25,148 nt of DNA from Woeseiaceae bacterium (GCA_013138675.1 WTCH01000286.1:1-25148), one strand, 5' to 3'. Shown: positions 1 through 9,030, counted from the first letter of the stretch. Notes: generated by a model not told the origin, from the letters alone. Made by a program: numbers and translations.

Positions 1-410
1 GTCATCGCGAACGCCATAACCGTTCTGTCCAACAATGTATTGCGACGCAGAGCCGCGACCGTGCCGGCCGCCACGCCGACGCAGATGGCGAGCAGCATGG
101 CCATGGCGCCGAGCTTCAGAGAGACAGGAAATGCATTGCCAATGAGTTCACTGACCGTGTGATCCCGGTAGTGGTACGACGGTCCCATGTCGCCGCGCAG
201 CAGCCCGGACAGGTAGTTTGTGAGCTGCTCGTGCAGCGGCGCGTCCAGATTGTACGCCGCTTCGAGCGCTTCGCGAGTCTCGGGTGGCAGGACGCGTTGA
301 TCGGCAAAGGGGCCACCCGGTGCGGCATGCACCATCAGAAAGGCAAGCACAATTACCAACAGCAGCGTCGGAATTGCGCCCAACAGTCGCTTCAGGGCGT
401 ATCGCAGCAA
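1..410 (-). CDS. oppB: Oligopeptide ABC transporter permease OppB/DppB-type (partial, runs off the left edge)
   Basis: Inner-membrane permease subunit of a peptide-importing ABC transporter. About 136 N-terminal residues are visible. The protein begins MLRYALKRLLGAIPTLL, the usual OppB opening, followed by a first membrane segment (about residues 9-28) and the family's 'HAAPGGPFADQR' stretch. A periplasmic loop with 'LSGLLRGDMGPSY' follows, and a second membrane segment begins near residue 100. The TTG start at 410 is chosen because it reproduces the family N-terminus exactly; it lies 13 nt after the oppA stop, with no strong ribosome binding site, so translation is probably coupled to oppA. 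The C-terminal part with the EAA loop lies outside the window. Family assignment is firm; substrate (oligopeptide or dipeptide) is inferred from the adjacent binding protein. Confidence 0.88.
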   Translation of the reverse strand, partial: MLRYALKRLLGAIPTLLLVIVLAFLMVHAAPGGPFADQRVLPPETREALEAAYNLDAPLHEQLTNYLSGLLRGDMGPSYHYRDHTVSELIGNAFPVSLKLGAMAMLLAICVGVAAGTVAALRRNTLLDRTVMAFAM

Positions 411-423
411 GGCTGGGTTCCGA

Positions 424-2055
424 TTAGGGTGTGGCGCCTGCGGGCGCCAGGCTAAGGTGCTGACTGTAATGATAATCCAGCACATTGTCTTCCCAGCCAA
501 CGACATCGGGACTGACGAGGTGCTTGCTCACGTAGAAGTACAGCGGAATAACGGGGTGGTCAGCCAGCAATTCGCGCTCCGCCTCTTCGAGATAGAGGCG
601 CCGCCCCTTCGGGTCCACCTGCTCGGCAGCGCTTTGCATCAACGAATCAAAGTCCTGGTTTGAATACCGCGGCATATTCGACGCGTTGTCCGACTCCATG
701 AGGCTCAGGAACGTGTGGGCGTCGTTGTAGTCACCGATCCAGCTGGAAAAAAAGACTTGCGTGATGTCGCCGGCAGCAATGTTCGCCAACAACACCTGAA
801 ATTCTTCATTGATGAGCTTCGTTTCCACGCCCAGCACCTCTTTCCACATGGCCTGTATGGCGAGCGCGATGCGTTGCTGGGTATCGGACGTGTTGTAGCG
901 CAGCTCGAAGCGGAGCGGATTGTCCGGGCCGTAGCCGGCCTCGGCAAGCAATCTGCGCGCGTGTGCGTTGCGCTCATTCTGTGTCTGGTCGGCATAATTA
1001 AAGCGCCGCGGTTCATAGTTGTCGACGCCTGGCGGCACCCAGCTGTAGGCCGCAGCTTCACCGCGCCCCGTGATGCTTTCGACGAGAACCTCCCGATCGA
1101 TCGCCATCGACAGCGCTTCGCGCAGTTTCGGGTTGTCATTAAATGGCGGCTTGGTCAGGTTGAAGCCGTAGTAATACACACCGAGGTAGGGCGCGACATG
1201 CAGCTCATCCGGATACTCCTCACGCACCCTTGCAAAGCTGTCCGGTGGGACGACGTCTGTGATGTCCAGTTCGCCCGCCCGATAACGATTCAACTGCGCC
1301 ATTTCCTGCGTAACTACGTGATGCCGCACTTCGTCGATCGCCGTAGCCGCATTGTTCCAGTACTGCTCGTTGCGACTTAGCGCCAGCACAGAACCCGGCT
1401 CCCAGCTATCGAGTTTGTACGCACCGTTCGACAACAGGTTTCCGTCACGCGTGAATGCGTCGCCGTGCTCGGCTATCGACCCCGGGTGTACCGGGAAGGT
1501 GCTCGGCGCGCTCAGCAGGCTCAGCAAGTATGGCGTCGGGCGCTCGAGCGTAATGACCAGCGTGTGGTTGTCGACCGCCTCAACCCCGAGCTCTGACGGT
1601 GTCAATTCGCCGTCGACTATCTCGCTGGCGTTCAGTACACCGGCAATCATGCTCGAATAAAACGCGGCCGTTGCCGGGTCGACGAGTCGCCGCAAGCTGA
1701 ACGCGAAGTGCTCGGCGATCAGGGGGTCGCCGTTAGACCAGCGCGCATCCTCGCGAAGACGAAACGTGTAAACAAGGCCGTCGTCGGAAATGCTCCATTC
1801 TTTCGCGGTGCCCGCTACGAGCTCTCCTGTCGGCGAATAGCTGAGCAAGCCTTCGCCGATGTCGCGCAATACGACACCCGCCTGCACGCTGCGCGCCTTG
1901 TGTGGGTCGACCGACTCCGGGTCAGTCAGCAGCCCGCGATGCAGCACCGAGGCTACGGGGCCACCGACCTGCGGTACGCCCTGGTATTGCCAAACGACGG
2001 CAACAGCGGCGGCCAGTATCACAAGGTATACGAGTGCGCGCTTCTTGCTAATCAT
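424..2055 (-). CDS. oppA: Peptide ABC transporter substrate-binding protein (OppA-like, SBP_bac_5 family)
   Basis: Periplasmic receptor that delivers peptides to the Opp/Dpp permease. It has 543 aa, the normal length for OppA. Residues 6-23 form a hydrophobic export signal or anchor; there is no lipobox cysteine, so it is not a lipoprotein. The family 5 hallmarks follow: 'DPESVDPHKA', 'DIGEGLLSYSPTGEL', 'ARWSNGDPLIAEHF' and 'LREALSMAIDREVLV'. The C-terminus holds the usual 'HPVIPLYFYVSKHLV' segment. Its ATG overlaps the mnmG stop codon (ATGA, 2055-2052), so it is probably translated by coupling from mnmG, and oppB follows after 13 nt. The mnmG-oppA linkage is unusual. The exact peptide specificity cannot be read from the sequence. 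Confidence 0.92.
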   Translation of the reverse strand: MISKKRALVYLVILAAAVAVVWQYQGVPQVGGPVASVLHRGLLTDPESVDPHKARSVQAGVVLRDIGEGLLSYSPTGELVAGTAKEWSISDDGLVYTFRLREDARWSNGDPLIAEHFAFSLRRLVDPATAAFYSSMIAGVLNASEIVDGELTPSELGVEAVDNHTLVITLERPTPYLLSLLSAPSTFPVHPGSIAEHGDAFTRDGNLLSNGAYKLDSWEPGSVLALSRNEQYWNNAATAIDEVRHHVVTQEMAQLNRYRAGELDITDVVPPDSFARVREEYPDELHVAPYLGVYYYGFNLTKPPFNDNPKLREALSMAIDREVLVESITGRGEAAAYSWVPPGVDNYEPRRFNYADQTQNERNAHARRLLAEAGYGPDNPLRFELRYNTSDTQQRIALAIQAMWKEVLGVETKLINEEFQVLLANIAAGDITQVFFSSWIGDYNDAHTFLSLMESDNASNMPRYSNQDFDSLMQSAAEQVDPKGRRLYLEEAERELLADHPVIPLYFYVSKHLVSPDVVGWEDNVLDYHYSQHLSLAPAGATP

Positions 2056-3899
2056 GCAGATTTCCTGAGCTGGCGCTTCTTTATATGGATCAATAATAGC
2101 GACACGGCTGACGGCGTCATGCCCTCAAGCCGCGACGCCTGTCCCAGCGTGACCGGCCGAGCCAGTTGCAGCCGTTGCCGTGCCTCATTCGACAAACCGT
2201 CGACGTCGCTGTAGTCCAGGTCCTCGGGCAGGCGCAAAGATTCCTGTTTTGCCTGCTTCGCGATCTCACGCTCCTGCCGGTCAATGTAGCCCGCATATTT
2301 GGCCTGCACCTCGATCTGTGTCTCAACTTGCTCGCGCACTTCCGCATCGAGATCTGGGCTATTTTTACCAACGGCATCCAGGCTGACGACGTCCGCGTAC
2401 CTGAACTCGGGTCGCTTGAGCAACTCGATCGCCCGCACGCCCTCCGGCTTGATCTTGATCCCAGCGAGACGTTGTTGCTCGGCTTTGACCGCCTCGACTT
2501 TTTTGTTGAACGCCGACCAGCGCATATCGCCGACCAGGCCAAGCTCTCGGCCAGTCGGTGTCAGTCGCTGGTCGGCGTTGTCCTCGCGTAACGTCAGCCG
2601 GTATTCCGCCCGGCTCGTAAACATTCGGTATGGCTCACTGACACCGCGCGTAATCAGGTCATCGACCAGGACACCAATGTACGCCTCCTGCCGCTGCGGA
2701 AACCACTCCGCCAGCCCGAGTGCCCGCCTCGCGGCGTTGACCCCGGCCAGGAGCCCCTGCGCGCCGGCCTCTTCGTACCCCGTTGTGCCATTGATTTGCC
2801 CCGCAAAATACAGCCCTGTCAGCGGCCTCGTTTCGAGCGTTGGCTTCAGGTCGCGCGGATCGAAGTAATCGTATTCGATGGCATAACCCGGCTGCGTGAT
2901 ATGCGCGTGTTCAAACCCGGGGATCGAGCGCACGAAGCGTAATTGTGTCTCGAACGGCAGGCTGGTCGAAATGCCGTTCGGGTAGACGATATTCGTGCTG
3001 AGCCCTTCGGGTTCGACAAACACCTGGTGAGAATTCTTGTCGGCAAAACGAACAACCTTGTCTTCAACCGACGGACAATAACGGGGCCCAACGCCCTCGA
3101 TCGCGCCCGTATACATCGGCGATTCGTCGAGCGAGCTACGAATGATGTCGTGCGTTTCTTCGGTCGTCTTCGTGATGTGACAGGACACCTGGCGCGGGTG
3201 TTCGCTGCGGCGGCCAAGAAACGAAAATACGGGCAGCGGCTCGTCGCCCGGCTGCTCCTGCATCAGGTCGTAATTCAGTGTCTTCCCGTCGAGTCGTGGT
3301 GGCGTCCCGGTCTTGAGGCGCGCGACACTAAACGGCAATTCGCGCAGCCGCTGCGCAAGCGCGATCGATGGCGCATCGCCGACTCGCCCGCCCGCCTCTT
3401 CGCTCCGCCCGATGAGAATGCGGCCGCCGAGAAATGTGCCGACCGTCAGGACAACCGTGGGCGCGCGAAACGGCAGACCCTCTTCGGTTACGACGCCCGC
3501 CACGGAGTCGCCCTCAATAATCAGGTCGTCTACGGACTGTTCGAAGATCGATAGCCCGCCCTGGTTTTCGAGCAAAGCACGAATCGCACGCTTGTAAAGA
3601 TCCCGATCCGCCTGTGCGCGCGTCGCACGGACGGCGGGCCCCTTGCTTGCGTTCAGCGTGCGAAAATGGATGCCGGCACTATCAATTGCGGTCGCCATGG
3701 CGCCGCCGAGTGCGTCGATCTCTTTGGTGAGGTGCCCTTTACCGATACCGCCAATTGCCGGGTTACAACTCATCTGGCCGAGGCTCGCGACGCTATGCGT
3801 CACGAGAAGCGTACGCGCGCCCGCCCGCGCGGCAGCCAGCGAGGCTTCCGTCCCGGCGTGGCCGCCCCCGACCACGATGACATCGTATGCTTTGGACAT
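2052..3899 (-). CDS. mnmG: tRNA uridine-5-carboxymethylaminomethyl(34) synthesis enzyme MnmG (GidA)
   Basis: FAD-dependent partner of MnmE. Together they install the (carboxymethyl)aminomethyl group on wobble uridine 34 of several tRNAs. It has 615 aa against about 629 in E. coli. The N-terminal dinucleotide-binding motif GGGHAGTEA is at residues 11-19, followed by 'SCNPAIGGIGKGHL', the family block 'GPRYCPSVEDKVVRF' and 'GLYFAGQINGTTGYEEA'. The C-terminal helical MnmE/tRNA-binding region includes 'SRAEYRLTLREDNAD' and 'LSNEARQRL'. The ATG at 3899 gives the expected N-terminus; no clear ribosome binding site is visible. It is divergent from the S33 peptidase gene (99 bp between starts). Downstream, oppA replaces the usual rsmG-parA-parB. 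Confidence 0.97.
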   Translation of the reverse strand: MSKAYDVIVVGGGHAGTEASLAAARAGARTLLVTHSVASLGQMSCNPAIGGIGKGHLTKEIDALGGAMATAIDSAGIHFRTLNASKGPAVRATRAQADRDLYKRAIRALLENQGGLSIFEQSVDDLIIEGDSVAGVVTEEGLPFRAPTVVLTVGTFLGGRILIGRSEEAGGRVGDAPSIALAQRLRELPFSVARLKTGTPPRLDGKTLNYDLMQEQPGDEPLPVFSFLGRRSEHPRQVSCHITKTTEETHDIIRSSLDESPMYTGAIEGVGPRYCPSVEDKVVRFADKNSHQVFVEPEGLSTNIVYPNGISTSLPFETQLRFVRSIPGFEHAHITQPGYAIEYDYFDPRDLKPTLETRPLTGLYFAGQINGTTGYEEAGAQGLLAGVNAARRALGLAEWFPQRQEAYIGVLVDDLITRGVSEPYRMFTSRAEYRLTLREDNADQRLTPTGRELGLVGDMRWSAFNKKVEAVKAEQQRLAGIKIKPEGVRAIELLKRPEFRYADVVSLDAVGKNSPDLDAEVREQVETQIEVQAKYAGYIDRQEREIAKQAKQESLRLPEDLDYSDVDGLSNEARQRLQLARPVTLGQASRLEGMTPSAVSLLLIHIKKRQLRKSA

Positions 3900-3998
3900 T
3901 GGTTAAAAAGTGAGCAGTAAGGGTGGCGCATTTTAGCGCTTTACTTGTCCCGATCATATGGCCAAGATGGCAGCGCTTCAGGATTCCACGGGTAGATT

Positions 3999-5456
3999 AT
4001 GTTCCGGACATCAGTGCTGGCGCTCACGCTTTTGTGCTCACCGCTCGTCGCTGTTTCGGCGGCCGAGCTCGAGCTCGAAGACTGCCGCATAAGCGCCGGA
4101 CCGGGATATCCTGGCATCAAGGCGCGTTGTGGCACCTTTTTTCGGCCGCTTGATCCCGACAACCCGGAGTCTGAACAGATCGGCTTGCGGGTTGCCGTCG
4201 TACCGGCCCTCGACCTGAACCCCGAGCCCGATCCCTTCGTGCCGTTTGCCGGTGGGCCGGGTGGCGGTTCGATCCAGTTTTACTCAGCCTATTACGCGGC
4301 CTTCGAACCCGTACGTCGCGACCGCGACATTCTGCTCATCGACCAGCGAGGCACGGGCGAGTCCGCCCGAATGGATTGCCCGATCGACGATGACATCATC
4401 GAGGGTCAGTATTCGGACGAACAGACGCTGGAGTTCACGCGTTCATGTCTCGACCAGCTTCCTTATGACCCGCGCTTTTTCACGACGAGCGTTGCCGTGG
4501 CCGATCTCGAGGCGCTGCGCCAGGCGCTCGGTTACCCGGCCTTGAATCTGCTCGGCACATCGTATGGCACACGTGTCGCACAACACTTCGCTCGCCGCTA
4601 TCCCGAGTCAACACGCACCGTGGTCCTCGACGGCGTTGTCCCACCACAAATGCCGCTGGGCCCGGACATCGCGTTACAGGCACAGCGCGCAGTGGACGAC
4701 ATTTTCGCTCGCTGTGCAGAAAGCGCCGCGTGCAACGAGAGCTTCCCTGAGCTGGACCTGGATTTTGCCGGAGTGCGGGCGCGCCTCGAAGAAAATCCGG
4801 TCACCGTAACGCTGGCGGATCCGGTTACCGGCCGCCCGACATCGCTCGACTTCGGCCGCAACGAGTTGGCCGGCGCCATTCGGCTGCTCGCGTATCAGCC
4901 GCGTTCGATCGCCATCGTGCCTTTGCTCATTCATGAGGCCGCCAATGGCAATTTCGTGCCGCTCGCTGCGCAGTTTCAACTAACCGTGTCCAGCCTTGCC
5001 GACTCCCTGGCGCTCGGCATGCACAACTCGGTCATGTGCACCGAAGACCTGCCGCTCATCGACCGCGAGTCCGTCGATATCGCCGCGCTCGAGAAGACCT
5101 ACATCGGGGCGCTCCAGTTCGAAGCGCTCGAGCTGATCTGTTCGCTGTGGCCAGAGGGCCTGCTGGACGAGGGGTTTGCCGAGCCGCTCGAAACTGACAT
5201 TCCGGTGCTACTGTTGTCCGGCACCGCAGATCCGATTACACCGCCGAGTTACGCCGAGCTGGCGGCAGTTAAGCTCAGCAACTGGCGCCATCTTGTCGGC
5301 AAGCACCAGGGTCACGGCCAGATCGCGGCGGGTTGCACGCCCGACATAATCGCCGACTTCATCACGACAGCAGATCCTGCCGGGCTGGATGTCGCGTGCC
5401 TGGAGAACGCATTTGTTATGCCGTTTTTTGTCGACTTCTCGGGTCCGGCACCGTGA
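3999..5456 (+). CDS. Secreted alpha/beta-hydrolase, S33 peptidase with TAP-like C-terminal domain
   Basis: Serine hydrolase of the prolyl/tripeptidyl aminopeptidase group (S33), probably releasing N-terminal residues from peptides outside the cytoplasm. It has 485 aa. A signal peptide occupies about residues 1-21 (hydrophobic stretch, then 'AVSA'). The oxyanion-hole region GGPGGG is near 85-90, followed by 'LIDQRGTGES'. The nucleophile elbow GTSYG places Ser near 188. The C-terminal TAP-like part carries 'SGTADPITP' (Asp near 411) and 'HQGHGQ' (His near 439), completing the triad. It is first in a tightly packed operon: its stop overlaps the next gene's GTG start (GTGA, 5453-5456). The ATG at 3999 is supported by the signal peptide; the ribosome binding site is weak. 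True substrate unknown. Confidence 0.88.
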   Translation: MFRTSVLALTLLCSPLVAVSAAELELEDCRISAGPGYPGIKARCGTFFRPLDPDNPESEQIGLRVAVVPALDLNPEPDPFVPFAGGPGGGSIQFYSAYYAAFEPVRRDRDILLIDQRGTGESARMDCPIDDDIIEGQYSDEQTLEFTRSCLDQLPYDPRFFTTSVAVADLEALRQALGYPALNLLGTSYGTRVAQHFARRYPESTRTVVLDGVVPPQMPLGPDIALQAQRAVDDIFARCAESAACNESFPELDLDFAGVRARLEENPVTVTLADPVTGRPTSLDFGRNELAGAIRLLAYQPRSIAIVPLLIHEAANGNFVPLAAQFQLTVSSLADSLALGMHNSVMCTEDLPLIDRESVDIAALEKTYIGALQFEALELICSLWPEGLLDEGFAEPLETDIPVLLLSGTADPITPPSYAELAAVKLSNWRHLVGKHQGHGQIAAGCTPDIIADFITTADPAGLDVACLENAFVMPFFVDFSGPAP

Positions 5457-6181
5457 TTAAGGTTGATGGCATTCATAAGTCCTTCGGCAAGGTGCGCGCA
5501 TTACGCGGCGTCAGCTTCGACGCACCCAATGGCAAGATCACGGGGCTGCTGGGCCCGAACGGCGCCGGCAAGTCGACAACACTACGCGTGCTTTACACTG
5601 TGCTGCGGCCGGACCGGGGCAGCGCGTCGATCGACAATGCCGATGTTGTGACCGACAGCCTCGCTGCGCGGCAGCGCATAGGCGCATTACCTCACGGCGC
5701 TGGTCTTTACCCTCACCTGACCGCGAGAGAAAACATCGCTTACTACGCTCGGCTTTGCGGCCTCGAGAATCATGCGATAGATGAGCGCGTCGAAAACCTG
5801 GTTGCATTACTTGAGATCGGCGACTTTGCCGACCGCCGTACGAAGGGTTTTTCCCAGGGCCAGCGCACCAAGGTCGCGCTTGCGCGCTCTCTGGTGCACA
5901 GCCCGCAGAACGTGATTCTCGATGAGCCGAGTAATGGCCTCGACGTCATGGCGACGCGCTCGCTGCGTGAGCTTATTCTCAAACTTAAAGACGCCGGGTG
6001 CTGCGTGCTGTTTTCGAGTCATGTCATGCAGGAGGTCGCAGCGCTTTGCGACGATATCGTCATCATCGCTAACGGCAAGGTCGCCATCGACGACTCCGCC
6101 GACGGTATCTGCGAGCGCACAGGTTGCGACGACCTCGAAGATGCGTTCGTCCGCGCCATCGAAATGGTGGGGCCGGCCTGA
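5453..6181 (+). CDS. ABC transporter ATP-binding protein, NatA/CcmA-type
   Basis: Cytoplasmic ATPase that powers the adjacent ABC-2 permease. It has 242 aa from a GTG start, which gives the standard beginning 'IKVDGIHKSFGKVRALRGVSF'-like strand; a longer upstream reading frame lies inside the S33 gene and is not homologous. Walker A GPNGAGKST is at about 34-42. The Q-loop region is 'LPHGAGLYPHLT', a substitution I recall as common in NatA-type proteins. The signature FSQGQ is near 133-137, Walker B VILDEPS at 154-160, and the H-loop His near 190. It overlaps the S33 gene by 4 nt and the permease start by 1 nt. NatAB in Bacillus extrudes sodium, but most NatA-like proteins have other or unknown substrates, so sodium transport is not claimed. 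Confidence 0.93.
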   Translation: MIKVDGIHKSFGKVRALRGVSFDAPNGKITGLLGPNGAGKSTTLRVLYTVLRPDRGSASIDNADVVTDSLAARQRIGALPHGAGLYPHLTARENIAYYARLCGLENHAIDERVENLVALLEIGDFADRRTKGFSQGQRTKVALARSLVHSPQNVILDEPSNGLDVMATRSLRELILKLKDAGCCVLFSSHVMQEVAALCDDIVIIANGKVAIDDSADGICERTGCDDLEDAFVRAIEMVGPA

Positions 6182-7359
6182 TGCGCACACTATTGACGGT
6201 ATTCGCCAAAGAGGTTGTCGACAATTTCCGCGACCGCCGCACACTTGCGTCGGCACTAATCATGGGCCCGCTGTTTGGGCCCGTGTTGTTTGCTTTTGTG
6301 ATCAACCTGTCGATCGAGCAATCGCTCGGTGATATGGATCGCACAATGACGCTGCCGGTCATTGGCCAGCAGCACGCCCCCAACCTGATGAACTACCTGC
6401 GCAGCCACAACATTGATGTTGTCGACGGCCCCGCCGACCGTGACGCCGCCGTGCGGGCGGTTACAACCGGCGAACAGGACGTCGTCGTCGTCGTTCCCGA
6501 CGGCTTCGGCGAGCAACTGGCGGATACGGTGCCGGCCAAGGTCGAGCTGATTTCCGACCAGGCCAACACCCAGGCTGAGCGTGATGCCCGTCGCGTTCGA
6601 ACCGCGCTGCACTCGTACAGCCAGGAGCTCGCGACAATGCGCCTGGTTGCGCGCGGCGTTAGTCCGCTCGTGTTACGACCAATCCACGTGGACGAGATCG
6701 ACGTATCCACACCCAGCGGCCGGTCGGCAATGCTGCTGGGCATGATGAGCTACTTTTTCATTTTCGCCCTGTTGATGGGTGGCATGTACCTCGCGATCGA
6801 CACGACGGCTGGTGAGCGCGAACGCGGCTCCCTCGAGCCGCTGTTGTCGCTGCCCGTAACGCGCGATCAGTTAATGCTCGGCAAGATTGCAGCAACATGC
6901 GTTTTTATGGCGGTCTCTTTGCTGCTGAGCCTTTGCTCGTTTTTTGTCGCGCTTAAGTTCATGCCGCTCGAACAGCTCGGCATGACACCGAATTTCGGGC
7001 CCGCGGTGGTAGTCGCTGCGTTCTTCGTGCTTGCACCGTTCATCCTGCTCGGCGCCTCGTTGATGACGCTCGTTGCATCGTTTACAAAGAGCTACAAAGA
7101 GGCACAGACGTGGTTAAGCATCGTGCTGGTCGCCCCAACGCTGCCAATCCTTATCGTCAGCATCCTGACCTTGCGGCCGCAACTGGAATTCATGTTCGTG
7201 CCAAGCCTCAGCCAGCACCTGTTGCTCGTCGACATGATCAAGAACGAACCGGTCAACCTGTTACATGTCGCGATTTCCGTGTCGAGCACTCTCGCCATTG
7301 GCGCTGCGCTGACCTGGATCTGCGCCCGCCTGTATCGGCGGGAGGGGCTGCTGGGTTAG
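6181..7359 (+). CDS. ABC-2 type permease, NatB-like
   Basis: Membrane subunit of an ABC exporter, partner of the ATPase just upstream. It has 392 aa. One membrane segment lies near residues 24-42, then a large extracytoplasmic domain (about 45-180). Five or so further segments follow from about residue 185, with the family's cytoplasmic 'TTAGERERGSLEPLL' motif between the first two. The ATG at 6181 shares one base with the ATPase stop (TGATG) and gives the expected start 'MRTLLTVFAKEVVDNFRDRR'. The topology (TM, large loop, TM bundle) matches NatB and related exporters. Substrate unknown; the flanking peptidases suggest a peptide, which is inference only. Confidence 0.9.
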   Translation: MRTLLTVFAKEVVDNFRDRRTLASALIMGPLFGPVLFAFVINLSIEQSLGDMDRTMTLPVIGQQHAPNLMNYLRSHNIDVVDGPADRDAAVRAVTTGEQDVVVVVPDGFGEQLADTVPAKVELISDQANTQAERDARRVRTALHSYSQELATMRLVARGVSPLVLRPIHVDEIDVSTPSGRSAMLLGMMSYFFIFALLMGGMYLAIDTTAGERERGSLEPLLSLPVTRDQLMLGKIAATCVFMAVSLLLSLCSFFVALKFMPLEQLGMTPNFGPAVVVAAFFVLAPFILLGASLMTLVASFTKSYKEAQTWLSIVLVAPTLPILIVSILTLRPQLEFMFVPSLSQHLLLVDMIKNEPVNLLHVAISVSSTLAIGAALTWICARLYRREGLLG

Positions 7360-7368
7360 GATGCGGCT

Positions 7369-9030
7369 ATGGCTTTGTTTGCCGAATTGCGTCGCCGCAA
7401 CGTTCTCAAGGTTGCTCTGCTCTACGCCGTTGCCTGCTGGCTGATCGTCTGGTTTGTGGCCGTTGTCCAGGCCGAAGTGTCCGTGCCCACGTGGACCGAC
7501 GCCTTTACTTACTTCGTACTCGCGGTGGGGTATCCGGTCGCGCTCTGGTTCGCGTGGACGTATGAGTTTACGCCGGGCGGCCTGAAGAAAGCCTCCGATG
7601 TCGACCAGACGCAGTCGATCGTTTACAAGACCGGCCAAAAGCTGAACTCTGCGGTCGCCGTCTTGCTCGTACTCGGCGTGCTCGCCGTTTTTGGTCAGCG
7701 CCTGCTGCCGACTTTTGAGTTCCTCGTTCCTGGCATTCCTGAGGGCGACGCCCCGGCGTCCGCCGACGTGCCGGCCGACATCCGCAGCCTAACGCTCGAC
7801 AACGGCCTGAAGATCATCGTCTGGCCAGACCACGACATTCCCAACGTTGTGATGTACAACTTCGTGCGCGCGGGTGGCCGCAACGAGTACCCGGGCATTA
7901 CTGGCTTGTCGCACTTCTTCGAACACATGATGTTCCTCGGCACATCCAACCTCGAGCCCGGCGAATTCGACCGCACGATGGAGGCGGCCGGCGGCGCAAT
8001 CAATGCCTACACGTCGTCTGATCTCACGGTCTATATAGACTGGTTTCCGGTCTCGGCGCTGGAGACGATATTCGAGATTGAGGCGGATCGGTTTCAGAAC
8101 CTGGAAACCTACGCCGATGCCGTACAGAGCGAGCGCGAAGTCGTTTCTTCGGAGCGGCGCTCCGCCATCGACAACAATAATTTTTCCAGGCTCGCCGAGC
8201 AAATGCAGGCGACAGCCTATGTCGCACACCCTTATCAGTTTCCGATAATTGGTTGGCCATCCGACATCGAGTCGTGGACCGAAGACGACCTGCGCAGCTA
8301 CTACGAGACGTATTACGCGCCCAATAATCGCACAATCGTGATCGCTGGTGATGTCACGCCGAAGCAGATTTTCGGGCTCGCCGAGAAATATTTCGCACCC
8401 ATGCCGGCACAGGAACCACCACCATCCGTCGACACTGTGGAGCCCCTGCAGAAGGGCGAGCGACGCATCGTTGTCGAGGCCTCTGCGCAGACACCGTTGC
8501 TGCATATCGCCTTTCACGCTGGCCGCGCGAGCGACCCACAGTCGCTGCCGCTCAGCCTTTTGCTCAACATTCTTGCCGACGGTGACTCTTCGCGCCTGCA
8601 CCGGCTGCTGGTTGAGGACGCGCGCACCGCGCTATCTGTCGGCGCTTCGCTTGGTGAGGGATTCGACCCGGGCCTGGCCTATTTTTACCTGACGCTGCCG
8701 CCAGGCGGAGATCCTGATTTGGTTGAGCGCCAGCTGCTCGATGTGCTGGCGGCTGTCGTCGCGGAAGGCGTCAGCGAGGCCGAGCTCGAAAAGGCCCGCA
8801 ACATTGTGCTGGCAGATTTTTGGCGCGCGCTTTCGACGATCAGCGGCAAGGCGCGCGCCGTCGGCGACTTCGAGGTCTTTCACGGCAATTACGAAGGGCT
8901 GTTTGGCCTGCCGTCGCGACTTGAGTCCGTCACGGTTGGTGACTTACAGGCCGCCGCCGCAGCGATTTTTCACAACGACAACATGACGGTGGGCGTGCTG
9001 CGGTCGCCGGACGAGGACGGCGCGTTATGA
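7369..9030 (+). CDS. Membrane-anchored M16 zinc metallopeptidase (active subunit) with an unusual N-terminal membrane domain
   Basis: Predicted zinc endopeptidase of the insulinase/processing-peptidase family. It has 553 aa. The M16 domain starts near residue 138. The inverted zinc motif HFFEH is at 182-186 (ligands His182 and His186, base Glu185), and a third ligand, Glu262 in 'VVSSERR', lies about 75 residues on, the canonical spacing. Residues 1-110 are not M16: they read 'FAELRRRNVLKVALLYAVAC', a second hydrophobic segment (about 46-64), 'WTYEFTPGGLKK' and 'GQKLNSAVAVLLVLGVLAVF' (third segment). This resembles the N-terminal module that I recall from TPR or cyclase-like proteins in related bacteria. 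The start has a ribosome binding site (AGGA, 7358-7361). The stop overlaps the next gene (ATGA). Its partner at 9027 lacks the zinc motif. Confidence 0.88.
   Translation: MALFAELRRRNVLKVALLYAVACWLIVWFVAVVQAEVSVPTWTDAFTYFVLAVGYPVALWFAWTYEFTPGGLKKASDVDQTQSIVYKTGQKLNSAVAVLLVLGVLAVFGQRLLPTFEFLVPGIPEGDAPASADVPADIRSLTLDNGLKIIVWPDHDIPNVVMYNFVRAGGRNEYPGITGLSHFFEHMMFLGTSNLEPGEFDRTMEAAGGAINAYTSSDLTVYIDWFPVSALETIFEIEADRFQNLETYADAVQSEREVVSSERRSAIDNNNFSRLAEQMQATAYVAHPYQFPIIGWPSDIESWTEDDLRSYYETYYAPNNRTIVIAGDVTPKQIFGLAEKYFAPMPAQEPPPSVDTVEPLQKGERRIVVEASAQTPLLHIAFHAGRASDPQSLPLSLLLNILADGDSSRLHRLLVEDARTALSVGASLGEGFDPGLAYFYLTLPPGGDPDLVERQLLDVLAAVVAEGVSEAELEKARNIVLADFWRALSTISGKARAVGDFEVFHGNYEGLFGLPSRLESVTVGDLQAAAAAIFHNDNMTVGVLRSPDEDGAL

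Noticed and set aside
715..1380. 221-codon open frame on the plus strand
   Set aside because: It is antisense to oppA and has no domain or export signal that makes sense.
3900..3998. Promoters for mnmG and the S33 operon
   Set aside because: A TAAAAT on the minus strand and TTTACT/CATATG on the plus strand are present, but no -35/-10 pair with 16-18 bp spacing has enough matches to report.
5333..5452. Longer start for the NatA-type ATPase
   Set aside because: The extra 40 residues lie within the S33 gene and are Arg/His/Cys-rich; the GTG at 5453 gives the family N-terminus.
6684..6699. Possible third parS (TCCACGTGGA)
   Set aside because: Only the central 10 bp are palindromic; four of the outer core positions of GTTCCACGTGGAAC do not match, and it lies in the NatB-like gene far from the other two.
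7484..7500. CCCACGTGGACC, parS-like
   Set aside because: The outer GTT/AAC arms are absent, so ParB binding is unlikely.
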